A stretch of DNA of 5,560 bases, from contig JANQPK010000408.1 in NCBI GenBank assembly GCA_028289505.1, positions 1 to 5,560 on the forward strand, given 5' to 3'. The stretch is from Cyclobacteriaceae bacterium. Lineage in GTDB: Bacteria > Bacteroidota > Bacteroidia > Cytophagales > Cyclobacteriaceae. The notes beneath the pieces are model-generated. The model saw nothing but the letters and a program-made list of their open reading frames with translations. It searched no databases and had not been told where the DNA came from. Below, in pieces: positions 1-5,560 of the stretch. The stretch's first letter is position 1. Each line of letters starts with the position of its first letter. Made by a program: the position numbers and the translations under genes.

Positions 1-727
1 GTTCGCCATTCTTCATGCGATTTGCCACAGACTCCGGTAGGATATTTAATAGCAGTTGGTCTGTTTTTAATTGTTCAGCTTCTAGTTTTTGTTCATAGCT
101 CCTGTTAACTCTGCGTACTGCCACGGAAATTGGAAACGCCAGAGCCAATCCAAAAATGATCGATCCAACGATCAAAATATTACGGATACTACCAAGTTCT
201 TTCTCTATTCGTTCTGAGTTCTCATGAGAACTTATAGTCCAGTCTTTCCCTTCTATGCTGTGGAAGTAGACTATTTCAGAAGGACTTTCAGGATAGTGCA
301 ATAGCCCGCTACCGCTTTTACCCGCCATGATTTCATCCTCCCATTTGATTAGATTCTGCCCATCAAAATCGTTATCATAGAGTGCTTGTTTAAGTGAAAC
401 CGACATTCCTATCGCTGCAGCCATGGGATGACATAGATAGTCAGAGGTGGACTGATCGACCAGACAAACATATCCCTTATCGAGTTCTGTACCTACGATG
501 GCCGCTTGAAATTGTCGTATCACCGCCTCTTCACTTACTCCTTGTTCCAGTCTGTTGCTGATGAACTGGGCCATGGATTTTGCCTGCCTGGAATTTACAT
601 CCGATTGCAGACTGTAGTAGTTCAGTTGGAGGGTGTTAAACAATAATGGCACCACTACAATGCCCACCAATAGTATGGATACAAATACTGCCAGGAAGGT
701 GTAAACGAATAATCTGGATCTTTGCAT
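1..727 (-). CDS. Membrane-bound class III adenylate/guanylate cyclase with Cache-like sensor, 5' part only
   Basis: This reading frame starts at ATG 727-725 and runs open for 242 codons off the left edge, so the C-terminal catalytic domain is not in the window. Residues about 7-30 form a first membrane helix. Residues about 31-181 form an extracytoplasmic domain with Cache-like features: GYVCLVD at 85-91, a Cys-His-Pro at 99-101, and a closing strand around YFHSIEGKDWTISSH at 154-168. Residues about 183-204 form a second membrane helix. A charged helix follows, then LLLNILPESVANRMKNGE at 225-242. That last motif is the linker typically found just before the catalytic domain of class III nucleotide cyclases, and it is the basis for the call. 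No HAMP domain fits between the second helix and the linker. The inferred role is sensing an external ligand and making cAMP or cGMP. The start lies 10 bases after the ridA-like stop with no clear Shine-Dalgarno, so the gene is probably cotranscribed. A different output domain cannot be excluded. Confidence 0.8.
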   Translation of the reverse strand, partial: MQRSRLFVYTFLAVFVSILLVGIVVVPLLFNTLQLNYYSLQSDVNSRQAKSMAQFISNRLEQGVSEEAVIRQFQAAIVGTELDKGYVCLVDQSTSDYLCHPMAAAIGMSVSLKQALYDNDFDGQNLIKWEDEIMAGKSGSGLLHYPESPSEIVYFHSIEGKDWTISSHENSERIEKELGSIRNILIVGSIIFGLALAFPISVAVRRVNRSYEQKLEAEQLKTDQLLLNILPESVANRMKNGE

Positions 728-737
728 TATCTGAAGA

Positions 738-1145
738 TTATGTGATACAGCCAATACATTTCAACTCAATAGCAATAGGTGATGGTAAGCCAGTCACTCC
801 CACCGTGGTCCTGCAGGGGGCATTGGAAGGAAAGTATTGAGCATAAATCTGATTATAGGCTTCAAAATCCCGGTTTATATCAGTTAGAAAAACGGTGACA
901 TCCACTAAATCTTGTAAACCTGCTCCACATGATTCTAGTACTGCCATCACGTTTCTGAATACTGCGTGGCACTGTTGCTCAATATCATATTCCACCATAT
1001 TACCCTCTTGATCAAATACGGAGCCTGGTACCGAATTGTCTTTAGGATTCCTGGGTCCTATACCGGATAAAAACAATAAGTTACCCACTTTTCGAGCATG
1101 GGGGTAAGACCCCATTGGATCAGGTGCGTCGGAGGCCATCATCAT
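738..1145 (-). CDS. RidA/YjgF/UK114-family deaminase, 2-aminomuconate deaminase-like
   Basis: This 135-residue protein has the usual length of the RidA family, whose members are small trimeric cytosolic proteins that hydrolyse enamines or imines. Family landmarks are visible: YPHARKVGNLLFLSG at 14-28, a GA-L-D-V-VTVFL core around 74-87, and the active-site arginine R112 in PCRTT with E127 in IELK. These are spaced 15 apart, as are R105 and E120 of E. coli RidA. The overall pattern (P-G-YPHAR near the start, DI-Q at 54-57, F-AYN-Y-YF at 94-105, RTTVGV-LP-P at 112-123) resembles 2-aminomuconate deaminases of tryptophan/kynurenine and 2-nitrobenzoate breakdown more than housekeeping RidA, but no other gene of that pathway is in the window. 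Three ATG codons in a row (1145, 1142, 1139) leave the exact start open. The gene begins 11 bases after the pepP-like stop without a Shine-Dalgarno, which suggests cotranscription. Family membership is secure; the substrate is inference. Confidence 0.9.
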   Translation of the reverse strand: MMMASDAPDPMGSYPHARKVGNLLFLSGIGPRNPKDNSVPGSVFDQEGNMVEYDIEQQCHAVFRNVMAVLESCGAGLQDLVDVTVFLTDINRDFEAYNQIYAQYFPSNAPCRTTVGVTGLPSPIAIELKCIGCIT

Positions 1146-1156
1146 AAGTTATCTAG

Positions 1157-2446
1157 CTATGAATTCATAAGTTCTTCGATTTCCTCAGTCTCAATGGGTA
1201 TATTTTTCATCAGGTCCAACAAGCCATTTTCTTGGATTACCACATTGTTTTCTAATCGAATCCCCAGGTTTTCTTCGCGTATGTAGATCCCAGGCTCAAC
1301 CGTGAAAACCATTCCGGTTTCGAATGGTCGATATATGTTGCCCACATCGTGAACGTTCAGCCCCAGGTGATGGGAGGTTCCATGCATGAAGTATTTCTTA
1401 TAGGCGGGATTTCCAGGCTTTTGGTTTTTAATATCGGTTTGGTCCAATAAACCCAAACCGACCAGCTCTGATTGCATGATCAAGCCCACCTGCTTATGGT
1501 ATTCTCCAATACTATTTCCCGGGACCAGCATTTCCATGGCGGCTCTCATCACCCTAAGCACGGCATTGTAAACATCGCGTTGCCGGTCGGAGAATTTGCC
1601 ATTGACAGGAATCGACCTGGTCATATCGGCATTGTATCGAGCGTAACCTGCGCCTACATCCATCAACAGTACATCTCCATCATTACATTGTTGGTTATTA
1701 TCCACATAATGAAGTACACAAGCATTGGCCCCACTGGCAATGATGGGTTCGTAGGCAAATCCATCAGACCGATTGGAAAGAAATTCGTGTAGATACTCGG
1801 CTTCAATCTCAAACTCATAAACTCCAGGCTTCACGAATTCCAGTACCCTTCTGAAGCCTTGCTCAGTAATTTTACAGGCAGTATTGATCTGGTCAATTTC
1901 GTGGCTTGACTTTATGGCTCTCAATTGATGCATCAATGGCGCCACTTTCTGATATTGATGTAAGGGATATTGTTGCTGACAGTGCCTGGCCATTCTGGCA
2001 TTGCGGGTTTCAACTTCAACCACTGCTCGGATATGCTCGTTGCTGTTGAGATAGACTTTTTCGGCCTCCGCCATCAAGGTGTTAAGGGTTTGTGTAAATT
2101 GATCTGTCCATAATATGGTACTTATACCCGATGCCTGGGCTGCTTCTTCTTTGGTGTATTTATGTCCCTCCCATATGGCAATGTGTTCATTAGTTTGTTT
2201 CAGAAATAGTATCACCCTCATTTTGGGGTCAGGAAAGTCCGGGAATACGGTCAGTATGGTTTCTTCCTGGTCTATCCCTGTCAGATAATAGAGGTCTGCA
2301 TCTTGTATAAAAGGCATAGTACCATCTGCGCTGGTAGGCATGATATCGTTGGAGTGGAATATGGCTAATGATCCCGGCTCCAATAAACTAGCCAGGTTAT
2401 CGCGGTTTCCTTTGAATAATTCGGAGGGTATGGGGTGATATTTCAT
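1157..2446 (-). CDS. pepP: Xaa-Pro aminopeptidase (aminopeptidase P, M24B)
   Basis: This 429-residue enzyme should remove an N-terminal residue that precedes proline in peptides, in the cytoplasm, using a two-metal centre (usually manganese). Residues about 3-140 match the aminopeptidase P N-terminal domain, including the DLYYLTG segment at 51-57. Residues about 175-415 form the pita-bread catalytic domain. All expected residues are present: metal ligands D263 (LMDVGAGY), D274 (NADMTRS), H359 (in MHGTSHHLGLNVHD), E384 (VEPGIYI) and E399 (IRLENN). Supporting histidines H246, H355 and H366 sit at the spacing of H243, H350 and H361 in E. coli PepP. The length fits PepP (about 440). There is no signal peptide. 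The start at 2446 is placed at the beginning of the conserved N-terminal domain and next to the divergent intergenic region, so this is the first gene of the leftward group. No Shine-Dalgarno is seen, as is common in Bacteroidota. Confidence 0.95.
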   Translation of the reverse strand: MKYHPIPSELFKGNRDNLASLLEPGSLAIFHSNDIMPTSADGTMPFIQDADLYYLTGIDQEETILTVFPDFPDPKMRVILFLKQTNEHIAIWEGHKYTKEEAAQASGISTILWTDQFTQTLNTLMAEAEKVYLNSNEHIRAVVEVETRNARMARHCQQQYPLHQYQKVAPLMHQLRAIKSSHEIDQINTACKITEQGFRRVLEFVKPGVYEFEIEAEYLHEFLSNRSDGFAYEPIIASGANACVLHYVDNNQQCNDGDVLLMDVGAGYARYNADMTRSIPVNGKFSDRQRDVYNAVLRVMRAAMEMLVPGNSIGEYHKQVGLIMQSELVGLGLLDQTDIKNQKPGNPAYKKYFMHGTSHHLGLNVHDVGNIYRPFETGMVFTVEPGIYIREENLGIRLENNVVIQENGLLDLMKNIPIETEEIEELMNS

Positions 2447-2483
2447 AATTTAGGAATCAATCAGTCTAAAGATAACAATTGAT

Positions 2484-2543
2484 CTAAGATCTATGGTATA
2501 AGATATAAGATCTAATTGGGGGAGCACAGATTTTAGATCTTAG
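2484..2543. repeat. Cluster of TAAGATCTA-type direct and inverted repeats
   Basis: CTAAGATCTA at 2484-2493 and TAAGATCTAA at 2506-2515 are near-identical direct copies. TTAGATCTTA at 2533-2542 is the exact reverse complement of the second. TAGATCTTAG at 2534-2543, overlapping it, is the exact reverse complement of the first. The second copy and the inverted copy could pair as a 10-base-pair stem with a 17-base loop (2516-2532); the first copy could pair instead. Degenerate relatives flank them (TATAAGATATAAGAT at 2497-2511, TTTTAGATTTTAAG at 2552-2565). Whether this is an operator, a structured leader, or an A+T-rich intergenic repeat without function cannot be told from one copy of the region. 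Confidence 0.75.
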
Positions 2544-2565
2544 CCATTAGGTTTTAGATTTTAAG

Positions 2566-2573
2566 TAATTTTG
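2566..2573 (+). promoter_or_regulatory. Candidate Bacteroidota -7 promoter element for the M16 peptidase gene
   Basis: TAATTTTG matches the Bacteroidota primary-sigma -7 consensus TAnnTTTG exactly and lies 12 bases before the ATG at 2586. A transcript starting a few bases downstream would have a very short leader of roughly 6 bases. No clear TTG-type -33 element is visible about 20 bases upstream, so support is limited to one short motif in A+T-rich DNA. Confidence 0.3.
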
Positions 2574-2585
2574 CTGTTCTGAGAA

Positions 2586-3818
2586 ATGGCAGACTATCAA
2601 ATTCATGAATGGCCCAATGGACTTCGGCTGGTATATAAGCAAGTCCCTTCCACTCGAATTGTTCATTGTGGATTAATACTCGATATTGGAAGTCGTGATG
2701 AGACGGAATCTCAACAAGGTATAGCTCATTTCTGGGAGCATATGGCGTTCCGCGGAACCAAAAAAAGAAAGGCCTTTCACATATTGAACGGCCTGGAAAG
2801 TGTTGGTGGAGAGTTGAATGCCTATACTTCAAAGGAAAAGATATGCTTTTATGCCTCAGTGCTGGACCGCTATTACCAAAGGGCAGTTGAGTTATTAGCT
2901 GACATTACTTTCCATGCTACATTCCCACAAAGGCAAATCGATAAGGAACGCTCCGTGATTCTGGAAGAGATGGCGATGTATGAAGATTCTCCTGATGATG
3001 CCATCCAGGATGACTTTGATCAAGTGGTATTTAAGGATCATCCTCTGGGTAAGAACATCTTAGGCAATCGGCAAAGTGTTTCCAGTTTTCAACAGCAAGA
3101 CTTTCTAAAATTCATTGCGCAAAACCTACAGACCAATCGTATTATTTTCTCCTGTGTGGGAAGTTTGCCGTTTTCCAAGGTGCTTAAGGTATCTGCTAAA
3201 TACCTAGGTCAAATTAGCTCCAATGGAAGCTTGCCCCAAAGGAAGATATTTAAGAGGTATACCCCTGAAATCAAACAGGTTCCACGGGTTGTTACTCAAG
3301 CACATTGCGCTTTGGGAAGACCGGCATACTCCATAAATCACCCTGATAGATTGTCTTTTTTTGCCTTGATCAATTTATTGGGAGGGCCAGGGATGAATTC
3401 CCGCTTGAACCTAACCCTCAGAGAAAAACATGGACTGGTCTATTCCATTGATGCTCAATATACCCCCTATCAGGATACTGGACTGCTGGCTTTATACTTT
3501 GGAACCGATGCCAAGACCATTGGCAAAAGTCTTAATTTGATTAAGAGGGAACTAAAGGCCCTAAAGAGTAAACCATTGGGTACGCTCCAATTACATCGCA
3601 CTAAAGAACAGTTGGTTGGGCAACTAGCCATGGCGGAAGAAAACAACATGAACCTGATGCTAATGATGGGTAAAAGTATGCTGGATCTGGACCAGATTAA
3701 ATCATTGGATCAGGTGATACAGGAGGTCCGAAGCATCACCTCAGTAAAGCTACAGGAACTAGCTAATGAAATGTTTGATTTCAAAGATTTCAGTGTTTTG
3801 ACTTTTTTACCGAAATAG
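2586..3818 (+). CDS. M16 family zinc peptidase (pitrilysin/mitochondrial-processing-like, M16B)
   Basis: This 410-residue protein has the length of single-unit M16B peptidases, which use an inverted zinc motif to cut peptides in a closed chamber. The N-terminal domain carries the HxxEH motif as HFWEH at 48-52 (zinc ligands H48 and H52, catalytic base E51). The distal glutamate ligand is E127 or E128, in ERSVILEEMAMYEDSP at 121-136. A conserved GGELNAYTSKE segment lies at 74-84. The C-terminal domain has LGGPGMNSRLNLTLREKHG and VYSI across 265-288, the substrate-binding Arg/Tyr region of the family. All catalytic residues are present, so this appears to be an active subunit rather than a catalytically dead partner. 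No signal peptide is seen, so a cytoplasmic site is likely. The ATG at 2586 is the first in frame before the conserved MADYQIHEWPNGLRL start, typical of the family. Spacing to the next gene is 66 bases, so it may share a transcript with it. The natural substrate is unknown. Confidence 0.93.
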   Translation: MADYQIHEWPNGLRLVYKQVPSTRIVHCGLILDIGSRDETESQQGIAHFWEHMAFRGTKKRKAFHILNGLESVGGELNAYTSKEKICFYASVLDRYYQRAVELLADITFHATFPQRQIDKERSVILEEMAMYEDSPDDAIQDDFDQVVFKDHPLGKNILGNRQSVSSFQQQDFLKFIAQNLQTNRIIFSCVGSLPFSKVLKVSAKYLGQISSNGSLPQRKIFKRYTPEIKQVPRVVTQAHCALGRPAYSINHPDRLSFFALINLLGGPGMNSRLNLTLREKHGLVYSIDAQYTPYQDTGLLALYFGTDAKTIGKSLNLIKRELKALKSKPLGTLQLHRTKEQLVGQLAMAEENNMNLMLMMGKSMLDLDQIKSLDQVIQEVRSITSVKLQELANEMFDFKDFSVLTFLPK

Positions 3819-3884
3819 TGCAATTTTACACTAGAACCGCAGTTTACAGAGTAAAGTGATTTTTGGCGGTTAAAACCAAAGGAC
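3819..3884. other. Gap between M16 and O-methyltransferase genes with weak dyad
   Basis: AACCGC at 3835-3840 and GCGGTT at 3866-3871 form a 6-base inverted repeat around a smaller one, TTTAC (3843-3847) and GTAAA (3851-3855). There is no T-tract directly after the outer arm, so this does not look like an intrinsic terminator. GATTTTTG at 3858-3865 is one mismatch from the TAnnTTTG -7 element, so a weak internal promoter for the methyltransferase is possible. AAAGGAC directly abuts the ATG at 3885, too close to act as a normal Shine-Dalgarno. Confidence 0.35.
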
Positions 3885-4529
3885 ATGATTTTTTTTAGTC
3901 CGGAACTGCAGCGGTATACCGAGGATCATACCAGTCCGGAATCAGCACTTCTGAAACGCTTGGATCGGGAAACCCATCTGAAGCTACTCTATCCGAATAT
4001 GATTTCGGGTCATCTTCAGGGCAGGGTGTTGTCGATGATCGCGCACATGATCCGGCCAAAGCGTATTCTGGAGATCGGAACCTTCACTGGTTATTCCGCC
4101 ATTTGCATGGCTGAGGGATTAGATCCACAGGGAGAGATCATCACTATCGATAAAAATCATGAGTTACAGGATTTGGTTGAACAGTATTTCAAAGATGCTC
4201 AGATTGAAGCAAATGTTCAGTTTATCATAGGTGACGCAAAGGAAGAACTTCCAAAACTTACAGGCAAGTTCGACCTGGTGTACCTCGACGCCGATAAAGA
4301 GAACTATAATCTTTACTATGATTTGATCATCGACAAAGTGAATGCTGGGGGCTATATCCTGGCCGATAACGTACTCTGGTATGGAAAAGTGCTGGAGAGC
4401 TATAACCAAAAACTCGATACGGAGACTTTGGCAATAAGAAGTTTTAATAAGATGGTTCAAAAAGATCAGAGAGTTGAAAATGTGTTACTTCCCATTCGGG
4501 ATGGTTTGATGTCAATAAGAAAAATTTAA
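3885..4529 (+). CDS. Class I SAM-dependent O-methyltransferase, family 3 (caffeoyl-CoA/catechol OMT-like)
   Basis: This 214-residue cytosolic enzyme should transfer a methyl group from S-adenosylmethionine to a hydroxyl, probably of a catechol-like or other small molecule, with a divalent metal. The SAM-binding motif I is EIGTFTGYSA at 63-72. The acidic residue that contacts the SAM ribose is D89 in ITIDK. A GDA motif sits at 116-118. Metal and catalytic residues match catechol O-methyltransferase: D135 and K138 in LDADKENY correspond to rat COMT D141 and K144, and D161/N162 in ADNVLW correspond to D169/N170. The N-terminal block TSPES at 16-20 followed by SGHLQG at 41-46 is typical of bacterial YrrM-like members. 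Length is normal and no domain is missing. The stop overlaps the next start by one base (TAATG), so translation with the downstream transglycosylase gene is likely coupled. The true substrate cannot be read from sequence. Confidence 0.93.
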   Translation: MIFFSPELQRYTEDHTSPESALLKRLDRETHLKLLYPNMISGHLQGRVLSMIAHMIRPKRILEIGTFTGYSAICMAEGLDPQGEIITIDKNHELQDLVEQYFKDAQIEANVQFIIGDAKEELPKLTGKFDLVYLDADKENYNLYYDLIIDKVNAGGYILADNVLWYGKVLESYNQKLDTETLAIRSFNKMVQKDQRVENVLLPIRDGLMSIRKI

Positions 4530-5560
4530 TGAGAAGATACCTGGTGTTGTTATGCATGTTTGTTGGTCTGCAGGTTGCTGCTGAAACCCCAACCGTTCCC
4601 AATTCCATTCAATTTGCGGGACTTAATCTAAAATTATCCGACAAAGCCCGAAAAAAAATTCAAACAGAGGTTAATGCCCTGACCAGATACCCTAAGTACT
4701 TTCAGATTAAAGTAGATCGCCTACAAATGTACTTCCCTATTATTGAGCGGGTATTTAATGAAGAGGGATTGCCTGAAGATTTCAAGTATCTGGTGTTACA
4801 GGAGAGTGGGTTGATCTCCGATGCTGTTTCCTCATCCAATGCGGTGGGCTTCTGGCAATTTAAAAAAGCGGCAGCTACCGAGGTGGGTTTGAGAGTAGAC
4901 CGAAATGTAGATGAGCGCTTAAATATTGTGTCATCCACCAGGGGAGCAGCTAAATATATCAAGAAGAACAACCGCCTCTATTTTGACAATTGGATACACG
5001 CGTTATTGGCCTATCAACAGGGTCCAGGTGGTGCTCAGCGGTTGGTAAAGAAAAAATATCAAGGGAGCCGATCAATGCCCATTGACAGTCAAACTCATTG
5101 GTATGTCATCAAATTTTTGGCCCACAAAATTGCTTTTGAACAGGTAAAGTCTGCACAGCCAAAAATATTCCTAGCAGAATATTATGACGGACAGGGGCAA
5201 TCAATAAAAGAGATCGCCAATCATCATCGTTTGAACTATGAGACGGTCAAAAAATACAACAAGTGGTTGAGGCATGGCAAAGTACCGAGCGACAAACCCT
5301 ATGCAGTAATTTTGCCCTATGATAAGGCACCTGCTGCACTGGCAACTAACCAAAAGCAGCCTAAGCCTGCTGGTGCAACTGGGTTGAAAGCAGCTGACCA
5401 ATGGCAATACAGGACGCATCCAAGCAAGTACCCCACCATTAAAACCTATCGCAACCCCAGCAAAGGCATTAAAATAAACGGAATTAGAGGTGTACGTCTT
5501 ACCCGCGATATGGATTATAGCGCCTTGGAGCAAACTACAGGTGTGAGTATCAAGAAATTG
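4529..5560 (+). CDS. MltD-like membrane/periplasmic lytic transglycosylase, 3' end beyond window
   Basis: This frame starts at ATG 4529, inside the TAATG overlap with the methyltransferase stop, and stays open for 344 codons to the right edge. Residues 1-18 look like a Sec signal peptide (MRR, a hydrophobic stretch, then VAA before E19). C9 has no good lipobox, so a lipoprotein is unlikely. Residues about 66-185 form the soluble lytic transglycosylase domain (GH23), which cleaves peptidoglycan between MurNAc and GlcNAc to leave 1,6-anhydro-MurNAc. The catalytic glutamate is E92 in LQESGL. SSNAVGFWQF at 102-111 and AYQQGPGG at 161-168 are the further family motifs; the latter has Gln where AYN is more usual. 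A LysM-like segment follows at about 219-263 (SIKEIA, YNKWL, YAVILP), then a Pro/Ala/Lys-rich linker at about 266-290, and the start of a probable second LysM-like unit near 320-344. The 5' part is complete; the 3' end is not seen. Confidence 0.9.
   Translation, partial: MRRYLVLLCMFVGLQVAAETPTVPNSIQFAGLNLKLSDKARKKIQTEVNALTRYPKYFQIKVDRLQMYFPIIERVFNEEGLPEDFKYLVLQESGLISDAVSSSNAVGFWQFKKAAATEVGLRVDRNVDERLNIVSSTRGAAKYIKKNNRLYFDNWIHALLAYQQGPGGAQRLVKKKYQGSRSMPIDSQTHWYVIKFLAHKIAFEQVKSAQPKIFLAEYYDGQGQSIKEIANHHRLNYETVKKYNKWLRHGKVPSDKPYAVILPYDKAPAALATNQKQPKPAGATGLKAADQWQYRTHPSKYPTIKTYRNPSKGIKINGIRGVRLTRDMDYSALEQTTGVSIKKL

Larger units (their letters stand above)
2447..2585. other. Divergent intergenic region between the pepP-like and M16 peptidase genes
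   Basis: This A+T-rich 139-base stretch separates two genes transcribed away from each other, so it should hold promoters for both. It contains repeated TAAGATCTA-like words in both orientations (listed separately) and a candidate -7 element for the rightward gene. For the leftward gene the best candidate I see is TATCTTTA on the minus strand (2474-2467), one mismatch from TAnnTTTG, with no convincing -33 element. No small open reading frame here is convincing. Confidence 0.7.

Noticed and set aside
646..840. Short plus-strand open frame of 64 codons
   Set aside because: It runs antisense across the well-supported starts and ends of the cyclase and RidA-family genes and has no recognisable motif.
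1472..1792. Plus-strand open frame of 106 codons, with a smaller one at 1098-1286
   Set aside because: Both lie antisense to pepP or the ridA-like gene, whose active-site motifs are complete; the encoded peptides show no family features.
2506..2542. The TAAGATCTAA hairpin as an intrinsic terminator
   Set aside because: The stem is A+T-rich without a T-tract, and it lies upstream of both divergent genes rather than behind one.
2484..2565. The repeated intergenic words as a CRISPR array
   Set aside because: Units are only about 10 bases, irregularly spaced, in mixed orientation, and there are no cas genes nearby.
2554..2832. Minus-strand open frame of 92 codons over the start of the M16 gene
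   Set aside because: It overlaps the HxxEH-coding region in antisense and shows no motif of its own.
4164..4460. Minus-strand open frame of 98 codons inside the methyltransferase
   Set aside because: It is antisense to the conserved LDADK and ADNVLW region; the composition is that of a mirrored coding strand.
4529..4582. Lipoprotein signal around C9 of the transglycosylase
   Set aside because: The residues before the cysteine (LVLL) do not fit a lipobox, which needs a small residue at -1; a normal signal peptidase I site after residue 18 fits better.
4702..5533. Two minus-strand open frames (4702-4971 and 5201-5533)
   Set aside because: Both are antisense to the MltD-like gene, which has a signal peptide, catalytic motif and continuous frame; neither shows a domain.

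Overview
The window looks like chromosomal DNA from a member of the Bacteroidota, most likely of the Cytophagales type. This rests on protein style (Bacteroidota-like MltD, M16 and O-methyltransferase sequences), moderate-to-low G+C, the near absence of Shine-Dalgarno sequences before well-defined starts, and one match to the Bacteroidota -7 promoter element TAnnTTTG. No genus can be named from the sequence alone.

Layout: six protein genes form two divergent groups around an intergenic region at 2447-2585. On the minus strand, reading leftwards, are an M24B aminopeptidase P (1157-2446), a RidA-family deaminase resembling 2-aminomuconate deaminase (738-1145), and the N-terminal two-thirds or less of a membrane-bound class III nucleotide cyclase with an extracytoplasmic Cache-like sensor (1-727, cut by the window edge). 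The gaps are 11 and 10 bases, so these three are probably one transcript. On the plus strand are an M16 zinc peptidase (2586-3818), a 66-base gap with a weak dyad, a family 3 O-methyltransferase (3885-4529), and an MltD-like lytic transglycosylase whose start overlaps the methyltransferase stop by one base (4529-5560, cut by the window edge).

The 139-base divergent region carries several copies of a TAAGATCTA-type motif in both orientations, able to form a hairpin, and a candidate -7 element for the M16 gene.

Functionally the window mixes peptide turnover (M24B and M16 peptidases), metabolite repair or catabolism (RidA), small-molecule methylation, cell-wall remodelling (MltD) and second-messenger signalling (cyclase). 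It reads as ordinary core-genome content. I see no mobile element, CRISPR array, RNA gene or defence-like system, and I do not claim a new system here. The points most worth a second look are the cut-off cyclase with its sensor, the intergenic repeat cluster, and the exact subgroup of the RidA protein.
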